A stretch of 64,000 nt of DNA from Sphingopyxis granuli NBRC 100800 (GTDB taxonomy: Bacteria; Pseudomonadota; Alphaproteobacteria; Sphingomonadales; Sphingomonadaceae): positions 1 through 64,000 of the forward strand of contig NZ_BCUA01000005.1 of the NCBI RefSeq assembly GCF_001591045.1. The letters run 5' to 3'. The notes beneath the pieces are model-generated. The model was not told the origin of the DNA and searched no databases. It saw only the letters and a program-made list of their open reading frames with translations. Within the stretch, counting starts at the first letter, position 1. Each line of letters starts with the position of its first letter. Both the position numbers and the translations under genes were made by a program. Shown piece by piece: positions 8,514 through 17,203 of this stretch.

Positions 8514-9308
8514 CTATAGGCGATGCCGTGCCGTCGCGGAAGGGCGCGCCGTTTCCATGCGCGCGACGATCGCGCTGCGCGCCGCCTCGGCCAGCAGCTT
8601 GCGGTCGCTTTCCATCTCGTCGGGCAGCGGATCGAGATAGTGGATGGTCAGCGCGACCGGGCGCCGCCGCGCGAGCATTCGCTTGAAATTGTCGAGCCCC
8701 GATTCGGGGTCCAGCCACGCGATGTCGGGCGCTTCCTCGCCATAATCGAGGAACACCGGCTGGACCTGAAGCCGCGGCGGCGTCGGGATGACGGCCTGGA
8801 GCAGCGAGGGACGGAAGGACAGCAGGCCATCGCCCGGCCCCGTCGTCCCCTCGGGAAACAGCGTCACCGGCCTTCCCTGCGCCAATGCGCTGCGCAGCGC
8901 GTTCGTCTGGTTGTGGATCTCGCGCTTCGCCTCGCGCTGGATATAGATGGTGTGATTCTGGTCGGCGAGCCAGCCGACCAGCGGCGTCGTCCCCACCTCC
9001 GCCTTCGACACGAAGGCCGACCGCGCGGCGCCGCCCAGCGCCAATATGTCGAGCCAGCTCACATGGTTCGACACGAACAGCACGTCGCGGCGCAGGCGGG
9101 TGCCGGTGGTGCGGATGCGCAGCCCCGCGATCCAGCCCGCGGTGTTCAGGAAGGCCATGACCATCGGCGACGGCCGCCCCACCGCGCGATAGCAAAGATG
9201 CGGAACGATCAGGAACAGCAGCACTACCACCATCAGCGCCAGCCGGCAGACCGTGCGCCAGGTGACCGGAGCGCGATCAGTCGCGCTTGCGATCGATGGC
9301 GACGCCAT
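8514..9308 (-). CDS. plsC: 1-acyl-sn-glycerol-3-phosphate acyltransferase (PlsC family)
   Basis: 264 residues. An N-terminal membrane helix (about 20-42, LALMVVVLLFLIVPHLCY) is followed by the acyltransferase motifs NHVSWLD (NHx4D) near 82 and FPEGTT near 152. It converts lysophosphatidic acid to phosphatidic acid at the inner membrane. The ATG at 9308 lies 32 bases inside the end of fur and has GGAG just before it; no good later start exists before the helix. It ends 7 bp before miaB. The exact acyl acceptor could differ (for example an ornithine-lipid type enzyme). Confidence 0.9.
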   Translation of the reverse strand: MASPSIASATDRAPVTWRTVCRLALMVVVLLFLIVPHLCYRAVGRPSPMVMAFLNTAGWIAGLRIRTTGTRLRRDVLFVSNHVSWLDILALGGAARSAFVSKAEVGTTPLVGWLADQNHTIYIQREAKREIHNQTNALRSALAQGRPVTLFPEGTTGPGDGLLSFRPSLLQAVIPTPPRLQVQPVFLDYGEEAPDIAWLDPESGLDNFKRMLARRRPVALTIHYLDPLPDEMESDRKLLAEAARSAIVARMETARPSATARHRL

Positions 9309-9702
9309 AAAGCTCCATCCGGTGATCGACGAGGCGATAGCCGAGCCGCTCGGCGATCACCTTCTGCAACGCCTCCAGCTCGGGATCGACGAACTCGATG
9401 ACCCGGCCGGTCTCGACATCGATCAGATGGTCGTGATGCGCCTCGGGCGCCGCCTCGTAGCGCGACCGGCCGTCGCCGAAATCGTGGCGGTCGAGAATCC
9501 CGGCCTCCTCGAACAGGCGGACGGTGCGATAGACGGTGGCGATCGAGATGCCGCTGTCGATCTTCGACGCGCGCTCGTACAGCGTTTCGACGTCGGGATG
9601 ATCCTCAGAATCCGAAATCACGCGGGCGATGATCCGGCGCTGCTCGGTGATGCGCAGGCCCTTTTCGTGGCACAGGGCCTCAAGATCGATCGTACCGGAC
9701 AT
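9277..9702 (-). CDS. fur: Fur family ferric/metal uptake regulator
   Basis: 141 residues: winged helix (about 10-85, with IATVYRTVRLFEEAGIL as recognition region) followed by a dimerisation domain with the metal motif HHDHLIDVETG (about 93-103) and a C-terminal His (VDHRMELYG). The C-terminal CxxC zinc site of many Fur proteins is absent. Orthologues in alphaproteobacteria may be iron (Fur) or manganese (Mur) sensors, and this cannot be settled here. It is a plausible regulator of the boxes at 5522 and 5580. The 3' end overlaps plsC by 32 bases. AGGAAAGG precedes ATG 9702. Confidence 0.93.
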   Translation of the reverse strand: MSGTIDLEALCHEKGLRITEQRRIIARVISDSEDHPDVETLYERASKIDSGISIATVYRTVRLFEEAGILDRHDFGDGRSRYEAAPEAHHDHLIDVETGRVIEFVDPELEALQKVIAERLGYRLVDHRMELYGVAIDRKRD

Positions 9703-9777
9703 GGGAGCCTTTCCTGCAAGAAGCAGCCGTGCCTGTTCTTATGCCGACTGTATAGGGTCGCCCGGGCGATAGGACAA

Positions 9778-9803
9778 GGGCGGCGGCCTTGCGGCCGTCG
9801 CCC
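9778..9803. terminator. Hairpin between mucR and fur
   Basis: GGGCGGCGGCC, loop TTGC, GGCCGTCGCCC: an 11-bp stem with one G-T pair. It lies between the mucR stop and the fur start and could end mucR transcription. On the minus strand it is followed by TTGTCC, a weak U tract. Confidence 0.5.
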
Positions 9804-9828
9804 CCTTCCTTTCCGCCGGCGCGAAAAT

Positions 9829-10260
9829 TCAGGCTTTCTTGCGCTTGCGACCGCCGCCGCGCCCCTTGGTGCCGAGGCCGATCTCCTTCGCGAGCGCGCG
9901 CCGCTTCTCGGCATAGCTGGGGGCGACCATCGGATAGTCGGCGGGCAGGCCCCACTTGGCGCGATAATCGTCGGGGGTCATGCCGTAATGCGTCATCAGG
10001 TGGCGGCGCAGCATCTTCAGCTTCCGGCCGTCCTCCAGGCAGACGATATGGTCGGGCTTGACCGACGCACGGATCGACACCGCGGGGACCGGCTTTTCCT
10101 CGGGCTCCGGCTGGGTGCCGAGCCCCGACAGCGCGGCGTGGACATTATTGATCAGCATCGCAAGGTCCGAAATCGCGACGCTGTTGTTGCTGACATGTGC
10201 TGCGACGATATCGGCGGTCAGCGTCACGAGCATTTCATTGGTATCGGCCTGATCCGACAT
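9829..10260 (-). CDS. mucR: MucR/Ros family transcriptional regulator
   Basis: 143 residues. It has the characteristic C-terminal Ros/MucR zinc-finger region: IVCLEDGRKLKMLRRHL, then THYGMTPDDYRAKWGLP, and the family hallmark PMVAPSYAEKR, ending in a basic tail. MucR proteins are H-NS-like silencers in alphaproteobacteria that bind AT-rich DNA and regulate envelope, motility and cell-cycle genes. AAGGA lies 8 bases before ATG 10260. The 110-bp leader has two perfect dyads (10287-10343), possible sites of autoregulation. Neighbours rimI and fur are on the same strand, but hairpins on both sides suggest a separate transcript. Confidence 0.95.
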   Translation of the reverse strand: MSDQADTNEMLVTLTADIVAAHVSNNSVAISDLAMLINNVHAALSGLGTQPEPEEKPVPAVSIRASVKPDHIVCLEDGRKLKMLRRHLMTHYGMTPDDYRAKWGLPADYPMVAPSYAEKRRALAKEIGLGTKGRGGGRKRKKA

Positions 10261-10286
10261 GAGCTTGTTCCTTATCGTATGAACCG

Positions 10287-10343
10287 GAGGCAGGAATGCC
10301 TCATAGTATATCTCTGCGTCCCGATGCCTATAGTGGCATCGGG
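10287..10343. promoter_or_regulatory. Two dyads in the mucR leader
   Basis: GAGGCA-GGAA-TGCCTC (10287-10302) and CCCGATGCC, loop TATAGT, GGCATCGGG (10320-10343) are perfect inverted repeats between rimI and mucR. The second could end rimI transcription. A TATACT on the minus strand between them looks like a -10 element for mucR. Confidence 0.5.
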
Positions 10344-10370
10344 ATCGTTCCGTCGCAAGACGAATCGTAT

Positions 10371-10847
10371 CTATTCTTCGGCTATGTCCGATCGCCGCAT
10401 GGTAATCGCATCGCGGACCAATCCATCGCCGCCTCTATAATAGGCATTTCGCCTGCCACATTCAGAAAAGCCGGCGCGGGTGTAAAGATGAACGGCGTCA
10501 TTGTCGGCGCGCATTTCGAGGAAATAGTCGGACACGCCCTGATCCGACGCCCATTGCCGCCAGTCGTCGATCAGGCGTGCGCCGATTCCGCGCCCGCGCC
10601 GGTCGGGTACGACGGCGAGCAGCAGCAGTTCGCTTTCGGGGCCCGCGACGCGCGCCGCATAGAAGCCGCAGGGCACCTCCTCGTCCCAGGCGAGCGCGAC
10701 GCGTGCCGACGGCAGCGCGAACAGCGTGAGCATCTGCGCGCTGCTCCATGCTTCGCCATAGGCCGGATCGAACGCCGCCTCCATCACACGCATCACCGCG
10801 CCGATGTCGGCGATCTTAGCCGGCGCGAGGCGCAGCCCCCCCATCAT
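10371..10847 (-). CDS. rimI: Ribosomal-protein-alanine N-acetyltransferase RimI-like (GNAT)
   Basis: 158 residues, GNAT fold with the acetyl-CoA loop VVPDRRGRGIGARLIDDW (R/Q-x2-GxG/A type) near 78-95 and the C-terminal motif AVHLYTRAGFSECGRRNAYY typical of RimI. It acetylates the N terminus of ribosomal protein S18 in the model system. The start ATG at 10847 overlaps the tsaB stop by four bases (ATGA), the usual coupled tsaB-rimI arrangement. A longer frame to 11108 lies inside tsaB and is rejected. Confidence 0.9.
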   Translation of the reverse strand: MMGGLRLAPAKIADIGAVMRVMEAAFDPAYGEAWSSAQMLTLFALPSARVALAWDEEVPCGFYAARVAGPESELLLLAVVPDRRGRGIGARLIDDWRQWASDQGVSDYFLEMRADNDAVHLYTRAGFSECGRRNAYYRGGDGLVRDAITMRRSDIAEE

Positions 10848-11461
10848 CGCGCCACCATCGGTTTCGCATCGGGGTCGCGGCCATAGATCGGGCTGGGATC
10901 GTCGAAAAAGGCGGCGGGGGGTAACGCGGCGGCATGACGGGCGTCGGGCAGCATCGGCAGCGCCCGGCCCGACCCGCGCCGCGCGACAAAGGCTTCGGCG
11001 CGGTTGCCGACCGCCAGCGCCGCATCGAGCGTGGCCGCCTCGTCGGGCAGCAGCGAGTGCACCGGAGCGCGGGGCGCAAGGTCGGCGCCGAAGGGCTGCA
11101 CGAACCATTGGCCGTGCCCGCCTTCCATCACCACCAGCGCGCCGTCCGCCGCCGCGACCGCTTCCGCCGCCCCTGCCGCGACCAGCGCCAATGTCGAAAA
11201 ACCCTGCACCGGGATGCGCCAGCCGAGCGCCAGCGCGCGCGCCGCGGCGACGCCGATGCGCACGCCCGCGAAGCTGCCCGGGCCGCAGCCGACCGCGATC
11301 GCGTCGGCGCGGCCACCGTCCGCCAGTTCGGCGATCAGCGGCACCAGCCGTTCGGCATGGCCGCGTCCGATGATTTCATGCCGGAAATCGACGACCCGGT
11401 CCCCGTCCAGCAGCGCCGCCGAGCAGGCTTCGCTCGCCGAATCGATGACCAGGCGCCGCAT
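10844..11461 (-). CDS. tsaB: tRNA threonylcarbamoyladenosine biosynthesis protein TsaB
   Basis: 205 residues. ASKHA-fold partner of TsaD in making t6A37 of ANN-decoding tRNAs. The N-terminal MRRLVIDSASEACSAALL and VGCGPGSFAGVRIGVAAARAL motifs are diagnostic. It lies 15 bp downstream of the nitroreductase-like gene and overlaps rimI by four bases. The C-terminal half is poorly conserved, as usual. Confidence 0.95.
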   Translation of the reverse strand: MRRLVIDSASEACSAALLDGDRVVDFRHEIIGRGHAERLVPLIAELADGGRADAIAVGCGPGSFAGVRIGVAAARALALGWRIPVQGFSTLALVAAGAAEAVAAADGALVVMEGGHGQWFVQPFGADLAPRAPVHSLLPDEAATLDAALAVGNRAEAFVARRGSGRALPMLPDARHAAALPPAAFFDDPSPIYGRDPDAKPMVAR

Positions 11462-11476
11462 CGATGCCGCGCGCGG

Positions 11477-12070
11477 TCAGGCGATGCGATTGAAGCGGCC
11501 AAAATCGGGCCGCGGGCTGCGCTCGAAGATGCTCGCCGGATCGCCATAGCCCAGCGTCGCAATGAAATTGCTCTTCACGTTCGGCGTATCGGCAAAGAAG
11601 GCCGCGTCGACCCCCGCATTGTCGAAGCCCGACATCGGGCCGGTATCGAGCCCGAGCGCGCGGGCCGCCATGATGAAATAGGCACCCTGCAGGCTTGCGT
11701 TGCGGAACGCCGTCGTCTGCGCCAGCGCCGCGTTGCCGACGAACCAGCTCCGCGCGTCGGTGTGCGGGAACAGTTCGGGCAGATGCTCGTAGAATTCATG
11801 GTCCATCGCGATGATCGCGGTGACCGGCGCCTTCAATATCTTCTCGGCATTAGCCGGCATGGCGAGCGCGGCCAGCTTCTGCTTCGCCGCGTCCGACACG
11901 CACCAGACGATCCGCGCCGGCAGACTGTTCGCGCTCGTCGGGCCATATTTCATCAGGTCCCAGATGGCGCGCAGTTGATCCTCCAATACCGGCCGGTCGA
12001 GATAAAAGTTATAGGTGCGCGCGGCACGAAAAAGCTGGTCGAGGGCGCTGTCGGCAAGCGGCTCGCTCAT
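11477..12070 (-). CDS. Malonic semialdehyde reductase / RutE-like nitroreductase
   Basis: 197 residues, nitroreductase fold with flavin-binding features (RTYNFYLDRPV; YGPTSANSLPARIVW near 42-56; GLDTGPMSGFDNAGVDAAFF; IATLGYGDP). The pattern matches the RutE/HadB group, which reduces malonic semialdehyde or related aldehydes with NAD(P)H. No other rut gene is nearby, so the substrate is uncertain; a general detoxifying reductase is equally possible. AGGAG precedes ATG 12070. It lies between the NifU-like gene (23 bp upstream) and tsaB on one strand. Confidence 0.85.
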   Translation of the reverse strand: MSEPLADSALDQLFRAARTYNFYLDRPVLEDQLRAIWDLMKYGPTSANSLPARIVWCVSDAAKQKLAALAMPANAEKILKAPVTAIIAMDHEFYEHLPELFPHTDARSWFVGNAALAQTTAFRNASLQGAYFIMAARALGLDTGPMSGFDNAGVDAAFFADTPNVKSNFIATLGYGDPASIFERSPRPDFGRFNRIA

Positions 12071-12092
12071 CGGGATACTCCTGTGGCTGGAT

Positions 12093-12674
12093 TCAGATGG
12101 CGTGAACTGCCGTCACTTCGGGAACATAATGCTTGAGCAGCGTCTCGATCCCGTTCTTGAGCGTCGCGGTCGAAGACGGACAGCCCGAACAGGCGCCCTG
12201 CATCTTCAGATAGACATTCCCCTTGTCGAACCCGCGATAGATGATGTCGCCGCCGTCGTTGGCGACCGCGGGGCGGACGCGGGTCTCGATCAACTCCCTG
12301 ATCTGCGCGACGATGTCGGCATCGGCTGGGTCGTCGGCGAACCCGCCTTCCTCTTCCTCCGCCGGAACCGCGATGCCCGTGGCGCTCGGGGGATGGAACA
12401 GGGGCATGTCGGCCAGGAAATGATCGACCATGATGCCCAGCACGTCGGGCTTCACATCGCCCCATGCGGCACCGGGCGCGATCGTCACCGAAATGAAGTC
12501 GCGGCCGAAGAAGACACCGGTCACGTCGCCGAGCGCGAACAACGCGGTGGCGAGCGGCGACGCTTCGGCTTCCTCGGGACTGGCGAAGTCGCGGGTTCCC
12601 ATGTCCATCACCGGCCGGCCGGGCAGGAATTTGAGCGTCGCGGGGTTGGGCGTCGATTCGGTTTCGATCAGCAT
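12093..12674 (-). CDS. NifU-like Fe-S cluster scaffold protein (Nfu type)
   Basis: 193 residues. The N-terminal Nfu domain starts ESTPNPATLKFLPG. The C-terminal NifU domain has the CxxC cluster ligand GACSGCPSSTATLKNGIE near 155. It carries [4Fe-4S] clusters to target apoproteins; a client such as miaB in the same gene run is possible but not shown. ATG 12674 was chosen because homologues begin MLIETESTPNP; an in-frame ATG nine bases upstream (12683) is possible, and neither has a clear ribosome binding site. Confidence 0.93.
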   Translation of the reverse strand: MLIETESTPNPATLKFLPGRPVMDMGTRDFASPEEAEASPLATALFALGDVTGVFFGRDFISVTIAPGAAWGDVKPDVLGIMVDHFLADMPLFHPPSATGIAVPAEEEEGGFADDPADADIVAQIRELIETRVRPAVANDGGDIIYRGFDKGNVYLKMQGACSGCPSSTATLKNGIETLLKHYVPEVTAVHAI

Positions 12675-12735
12675 GGCGTGCATGTGGGACGCCCGCGCGC
12701 TTTGTGCAAGGAATGAGATAATTCTATGAAGGCGC

Positions 12736-13608
12736 ATGCGCCGCTTTTCCCATTTCGCCGCCATCGACTGGTCGGGCGCCCGCGGCGCGCGGCACAAGGG
12801 GATCGCGCTGGCGGTAGCGAGCGGCGCGGCGGCGCCGCGGCTGGTCCGTCCCGGTCATGTCTGGTCGCGGGGCGAAGTGCTCGCATGGCTCGAATCGCTG
12901 CTGGCCGCGGACGCGGACATGCTGATCGGTTTCGATTTCTCGGCCGCCTTCGCCTTCGCCGACCGCGACGCCTATTTTCCCGGCTGGCGCGACAGCCCGG
13001 ACCGGATTCGCGACCTTTGGGCGCTCGTCGAGCGGCTGGCGGCGGGCGATCCGCATCACGAAGCGGGCGGCTTCCTGGCTCACCCAGAGGCGCGGCGTCA
13101 TTTCCGACACCCGGGGGGCGAGGTCGGCGATCTGTTCGAGCCCGGCGCCGGCCGGCTGCGCATCGTCGAGCATCACCAGCGCGCGACGCGCCAGGCGGCG
13201 AGCGTCAGCAACTTCAACCTCGTCGGCGCGGCACAGGTCGGCAAGGCGAGCCTCAGCGGCATGCGCCTGCTCCATCGTCTCGCCGGCCGCCTGCCGCTGT
13301 GGCCGGTCGATCCGGTGCCCGCGCACGGTCCGCTGCTCGTCGAAATCTATACCAGCCTCGCCGCGCGCGCGGCGGGCATGGCGCCGGGACGCAGCAAGAT
13401 TCGCGACGGCACCACACTCGATGCCGCGCTCGCGGCGCTCGGGTCGCCGCCCGCGGGCTTCGTCGGCCCGATCAGCGACCATGCGAGCGACGCGCTGCTC
13501 ACCGCCGCCTGGCTGCGCGCGATCGCGCCGGACGCCGCCCCCTGGTCCCCCACCCCGCTGACCGATGCCGTCGCACGCACCGAAGGCTGGACCTTCGGCA
13601 TCATTTGA
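12736..13608 (+). CDS. DUF429-like protein of unknown function (RNase H-like fold)
   Basis: 290 residues, no signal peptide or membrane segment. The start AAIDWSGA, followed by LIGFDFS near 75 and a late LLVEIYTS and SDHASDALLTAAW, resembles the acidic strand motifs of DUF429/RNase H-like proteins (Asp in strand 1, Asp near 77, Asp pair near 255). It may be a nuclease or nucleotide-binding protein; the function is not known. AAGG precedes ATG 12736. It is transcribed alone, divergent from the NifU-like gene (61 bp between starts), and ends 22 bp before tRNA-Thr. Confidence 0.75.
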   Translation: MRRFSHFAAIDWSGARGARHKGIALAVASGAAAPRLVRPGHVWSRGEVLAWLESLLAADADMLIGFDFSAAFAFADRDAYFPGWRDSPDRIRDLWALVERLAAGDPHHEAGGFLAHPEARRHFRHPGGEVGDLFEPGAGRLRIVEHHQRATRQAASVSNFNLVGAAQVGKASLSGMRLLHRLAGRLPLWPVDPVPAHGPLLVEIYTSLAARAAGMAPGRSKIRDGTTLDAALAALGSPPAGFVGPISDHASDALLTAAWLRAIAPDAAPWSPTPLTDAVARTEGWTFGII

Positions 13609-13630
13609 AGCAAAGGGCGAAACGCCGCGT

Positions 13631-13706
13631 GCCGGCTTAGCTCAGTTGGTAGAGCAACCGCCTTGTAAGCGGTAGGTCGTCGGTTCGAGTCCGACAGCCG
13701 GCACCA
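13631..13706 (+). tRNA. tRNA-Thr (anticodon TGT)
   Basis: Complete cloverleaf: acceptor GCCGGCT (13631-13637) pairs with AGCCGGC (13696-13702). The anticodon stem ACCGC/GCGGT holds loop CTTGTAA with anticodon TGT at 13664-13666. The T arm contains GGTTCGAGTCC, and CCA is encoded (13704-13706). It reads ACA codons. Confidence 0.98.
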
Positions 13707-13765
13707 GCGATACGGCATTCCCCCGGTCGCGCTTTCGCCCGCCATCAGTTCAACCGGAGTCTTTC

Positions 13766-16558
13766 ATGCGCCATCATCCTTCGGTCGCCATCGCCGCAGC
13801 CCTGTTCGCGGCAACGCTGCCGACCGGATCGGCGCTCGCGCAGCAAGCCGCCGAAGCGGGTACTACGACCGCCACCGTCACCGCGCCGGCCGATTTCTTC
13901 AAGCAGTCGCCGGGAAGCGACTATTATCTCGCGAACTACAGCGAATATGAGGCCTATCTGAAGCGCCTCGCCGGCGAGACGGACCGGATGAAGCTGGTCG
14001 ACATCGGCAAGACCGCCGAAGGTCGTACACAGTGGATGGCGGTCATCTCCTCCCCCGCCAACCTCGCGCGGCTCGACGAATATCGGGACATTGCGCGAAG
14101 GCTGGCAAAAGCGGAAGGCGTCGACGAAGCCGAGGCGCACCGGCTGGCGGCGCGCGGCAAGGCCGTCGTGTGGATCGACGCCGGTCTCCATGCCACCGAG
14201 ACGGTGACGTCGCAGGGGCAGATTCAGATCATCCACCGCATGCTCAGCCAGTCCGATCCCGAAACGCTGCGCATGCTCGACGACTGCATCATCCTGTTCG
14301 CACACGACAATCCCGACGGGATGGAACTGGTCAGCAACTGGTACATGCGCCACGCCGACCCGGCAAAGCGCGAATATGCGACGCTGCCGCGGCTCTACCA
14401 GAAATATGTCGGTCACGATAACAACCGCGACAGCTTCATGGCGGCGATGCCGGAGACCGAGAACGTCAACCGCGTCCTGTTCCGCCAATGGTATCCGCAG
14501 ATCGTCTACAACCAGCACCAGACCGGCCCCGAGGGGATGGTGGTGTTCGTGCCGCCGTTCCGCGACCCCTTCAACTTCAACTATGATCCGATCGTGATGG
14601 CGATGCTGAACGAGGTCGGCTTCGCCATGCATTCGCGCCTGATCGCAGAGGGCAAGGCGGGATCGGGCACGCGCAGCGCGGCGCCCTATTCGACGTGGCA
14701 CAACGGCATGGAGCGCTCGGTCTCCTATTTCCACAACAGCATCGGCCTGCTGACTGAGATCATCGGCGGCCCGACGCCGACGAAGATACCGCTGGTCCCC
14801 GCGACGCAATTGCCGCGCGGCGACGAGATGATGCCGATCGCGCCGCGCGCCTGGCATCTGCAGGATTCGCTCGACTATCAATGGACGCTCAACCGGGCGG
14901 TCATCGACTATGCGTCGCGCAATCGCGAGCGGCTGCTCTTCAACATCTGGCGGATGGGGGCGAACAGCATCGAGAAGGGCAGCAGGGACAGCTGGACGAT
15001 GACGCCGACCAAGGTCCAGCGCCTCGCCGACGCCGCACCACTGGACCAGAAGGACGCGCGCCCAGGCAGCGCGAAGAAGGTCGACCCGGCGCTCTATGCC
15101 GCCCTGACGCAGCGACCCGAGGAGCGCGATCCGCGCGCCTATGTGATCCCGGCGGGACAGGCCGACATGCCGACCGCGGTCGCCTTCCTCAACGCGCTGA
15201 TCAAGAACGGCGTCGATGTCGAACAGGCCGCCGCGCCATTCGCGGCGGGGGGGAAGACCTATCCGGCGGGCTCCTATATCGTGCGCACCGCGCAGGCCTA
15301 TCGCCCGCATATCCTCGACATGTTCGAGCCGCAGGACCATCCGCACGACACCGAATATCCCGGCGGCCCGCCGAAGGCGCCCTACGACATCACCGGCTAT
15401 ACGCTCGCCTATCAGATGGGGATCGGCTTCGACCGCATCCTCGACGGCGTCGAGGGGACGTTCGAACGCGTGCCCGACCTGTTGCCCCCGCCCCCCGGCC
15501 GCATCGAGGGACAGGGCAAGGCCGGCTGGATCGTCGGCCACGAAACGAACAACAGCTTCGTCCTGACCAACCGGCTGCTCAAGGCGGGGGTCAGGCCGGC
15601 GTGGATCGACGCGCCGGTCACCGCGAACGGTCACGCGCTGCGGCCCGGCGCGATCTGGATCCCGGCCTCGCCCAGGGCGGCACCGGTCATCGAGCGGGCC
15701 GTCCGCGAGCTGGGGCTGGTCGCGATCGCCAGCGACCGGGCGCCCGAGGCGGGACTCCTGCCGCTGAAGCCGGTGCGCATCGGCCTCGTCGACCGGTACG
15801 GCGGGCTGATGTCGGCGGGCTGGACCCGCTGGCTGCTCGAACAGTTCGAGTTCGATTTCCGGCCCGTCTATCCCAGGCGGCTCGAGGCCGGAAACCTCGC
15901 GCGCGATTTCGACGTGATCCTGTTCACCGACGGCGCGCTGCCGCCGAAGGGGGCGTGGGGAACCGACCGGGCGGGCAAACAGCCGTCCGAACAGGACACG
16001 CCGCCCGAATATCGCGCAACGCTGGGAACACTCTCGGACGAGCGGATCGCGCCCGCCATCGACGGCTTCATCCGCGGCGGCGGGACCGTCGTCGCGATCG
16101 GCAACGCGGGACGGTTCACCGACCTTCTGTCGGTGCCGCTCGCCCCGGCGCTGGTGCGGCAGGTCGGCGGTGAGCGCAAGGCGCTCGACGCCAGGAGCTT
16201 CTATATTCCCGGGTCGATCCTGCGCGCGCGCGTCGACAACCGGCAACCGCTGGGATACGGCCTGCCCGAGGCGGTCGACATCTTCTTCAACCGCTCGCAA
16301 ACCTTCACCCCGGCGCCCGGCGCCACGGATTACGGCAAGGTCGCCTGGTTCGAGGATCGCAACCCGCTGCGCAGCGGCTGGGCCATCGGCGAGGAAAGGC
16401 TGGCCGGCACGATCGCGGTGGCCGACATCGGCCTCGGCCGCGGAAAGCTGTTCCTGATGGGGCCGGAGGTCGCCCAGCGCGCGCAATCGCACGGCACCTT
16501 CAAATTCCTGTTCAACGGCCTGCTCTACGGTCCCGCCGCGGCAGAAGCGAAGCGGTAA
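13766..16558 (+). CDS. Secreted M14 family zinc carboxypeptidase
   Basis: 930 residues with an N-terminal signal peptide (about 1-25, ending ALA). The M14 peptidase domain (about 45-400) shows zinc motif HATE near 147-150 (IDAGLHATETV), HDNPDG near 183, GHDNNRD near 218 and the conserved NQHQTGPEG. The long C-terminal part (about 450-930) lacks the peptidase motifs and holds a class I amidotransferase-like region (DVILFTDGALPP; VAIGNAGRFTDLL) of the kind seen in large bacterial M14 proteins. It is probably periplasmic or secreted and involved in peptide use. GGAG precedes ATG 13766 by six bases. Single gene, convergent with the TetR gene. Confidence 0.9.
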   Translation: MRHHPSVAIAAALFAATLPTGSALAQQAAEAGTTTATVTAPADFFKQSPGSDYYLANYSEYEAYLKRLAGETDRMKLVDIGKTAEGRTQWMAVISSPANLARLDEYRDIARRLAKAEGVDEAEAHRLAARGKAVVWIDAGLHATETVTSQGQIQIIHRMLSQSDPETLRMLDDCIILFAHDNPDGMELVSNWYMRHADPAKREYATLPRLYQKYVGHDNNRDSFMAAMPETENVNRVLFRQWYPQIVYNQHQTGPEGMVVFVPPFRDPFNFNYDPIVMAMLNEVGFAMHSRLIAEGKAGSGTRSAAPYSTWHNGMERSVSYFHNSIGLLTEIIGGPTPTKIPLVPATQLPRGDEMMPIAPRAWHLQDSLDYQWTLNRAVIDYASRNRERLLFNIWRMGANSIEKGSRDSWTMTPTKVQRLADAAPLDQKDARPGSAKKVDPALYAALTQRPEERDPRAYVIPAGQADMPTAVAFLNALIKNGVDVEQAAAPFAAGGKTYPAGSYIVRTAQAYRPHILDMFEPQDHPHDTEYPGGPPKAPYDITGYTLAYQMGIGFDRILDGVEGTFERVPDLLPPPPGRIEGQGKAGWIVGHETNNSFVLTNRLLKAGVRPAWIDAPVTANGHALRPGAIWIPASPRAAPVIERAVRELGLVAIASDRAPEAGLLPLKPVRIGLVDRYGGLMSAGWTRWLLEQFEFDFRPVYPRRLEAGNLARDFDVILFTDGALPPKGAWGTDRAGKQPSEQDTPPEYRATLGTLSDERIAPAIDGFIRGGGTVVAIGNAGRFTDLLSVPLAPALVRQVGGERKALDARSFYIPGSILRARVDNRQPLGYGLPEAVDIFFNRSQTFTPAPGATDYGKVAWFEDRNPLRSGWAIGEERLAGTIAVADIGLGRGKLFLMGPEVAQRAQSHGTFKFLFNGLLYGPAAAEAKR

Positions 16559-16576
16559 TCCGCCTCGCTCCGCACG

Positions 16577-17158
16577 TCAGCAGGTCAGTGCGGCTTCGAA
16601 CAGGCAGCGAAAGCGTTCGGTGCATTCGGCCCGGTCGCCGTCGTCGAGCGACAGCGCATCGACGCGCATGATGCTTCGCAGCACGCCGATCCCGATCAGG
16701 ATCGACAGCAGCATGTTGGCGCGCAGTTCGCCGTCCTTGCCGATCAGCTCGGCCAGCGGGCCGAGCACGTCGAGATGGACGAGGTCGCGGATGATTTCCC
16801 CCGCCTTGGGCGAGGAAGCGGAACGCAGCATGATGATGAACATTTCCATCCGATGCTGCCGATCCTCGTCGGCATCCTCGGCAACGAGCTGCGCGAGGAA
16901 GGCTGGCAGGTCGGCGGCGCTCTTCGGTTCACGGAACAGGTCGGCTTCCTTGTCGGCGAAGACGACTTCGCGGAACAGGCCCTCCTTGCTGCCGAAATAG
17001 CGGCCGATCAGCGCGACATCGACCCCGGCGTCGCTGGCGATGTCGCGCAGCCCGACGCCGTCATAGCTTTCGCGCACGAAGCGCTGGTGCGCCGCGGCCA
17101 ATATCGTCGCGCGCGTCGCGACGGGGTTGCGTTTCCTTATGGGTGTGGTCCTCACCAT
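16577..17158 (-). CDS. TetR/AcrR family transcriptional regulator
   Basis: 193 residues. N-terminal helix-turn-helix (about 12-58: ATILAAAHQRFVRESYDGVG, DIASDAGVDVALIGRYFGSKEGLF), then an alpha-helical ligand domain with no clear family match. ATG 17158 is preferred to the longer frame from 17215, whose start would fall across the probable operator. It is divergent from the RND efflux operon with about 150 bp between start codons, the classical layout of a local repressor of the pump. Confidence 0.92.
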   Translation of the reverse strand: MVRTTPIRKRNPVATRATILAAAHQRFVRESYDGVGLRDIASDAGVDVALIGRYFGSKEGLFREVVFADKEADLFREPKSAADLPAFLAQLVAEDADEDRQHRMEMFIIMLRSASSPKAGEIIRDLVHLDVLGPLAELIGKDGELRANMLLSILIGIGVLRSIMRVDALSLDDGDRAECTERFRCLFEAALTC

Positions 17159-17189
17159 GGCGCCGCCCCTAAAGCATTCCGCGAATAAA

Positions 17190-17203
17190 TCAACAGGTGT
17201 TGA
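17190..17203. promoter_or_regulatory. Probable TetR operator in the efflux promoter
   Basis: TCAACA-GG-TGTTGA inverted repeat in the TetR/RND intergenic region. Its right arm overlaps TTGACT (17200-17205), a good -35 hexamer reading toward the efflux genes, so binding would block transcription. Confidence 0.55.

Noticed and set aside
7124-8686. 520-residue plus-strand frame opposite miaB
   Set aside because: Low-complexity Arg/Asp composition; miaB on the minus strand has all three cluster motifs.
13745-16492. 915-residue frame opposite the M14 peptidase
   Set aside because: No recognisable motif; the plus-strand gene has a signal peptide and zinc motifs.
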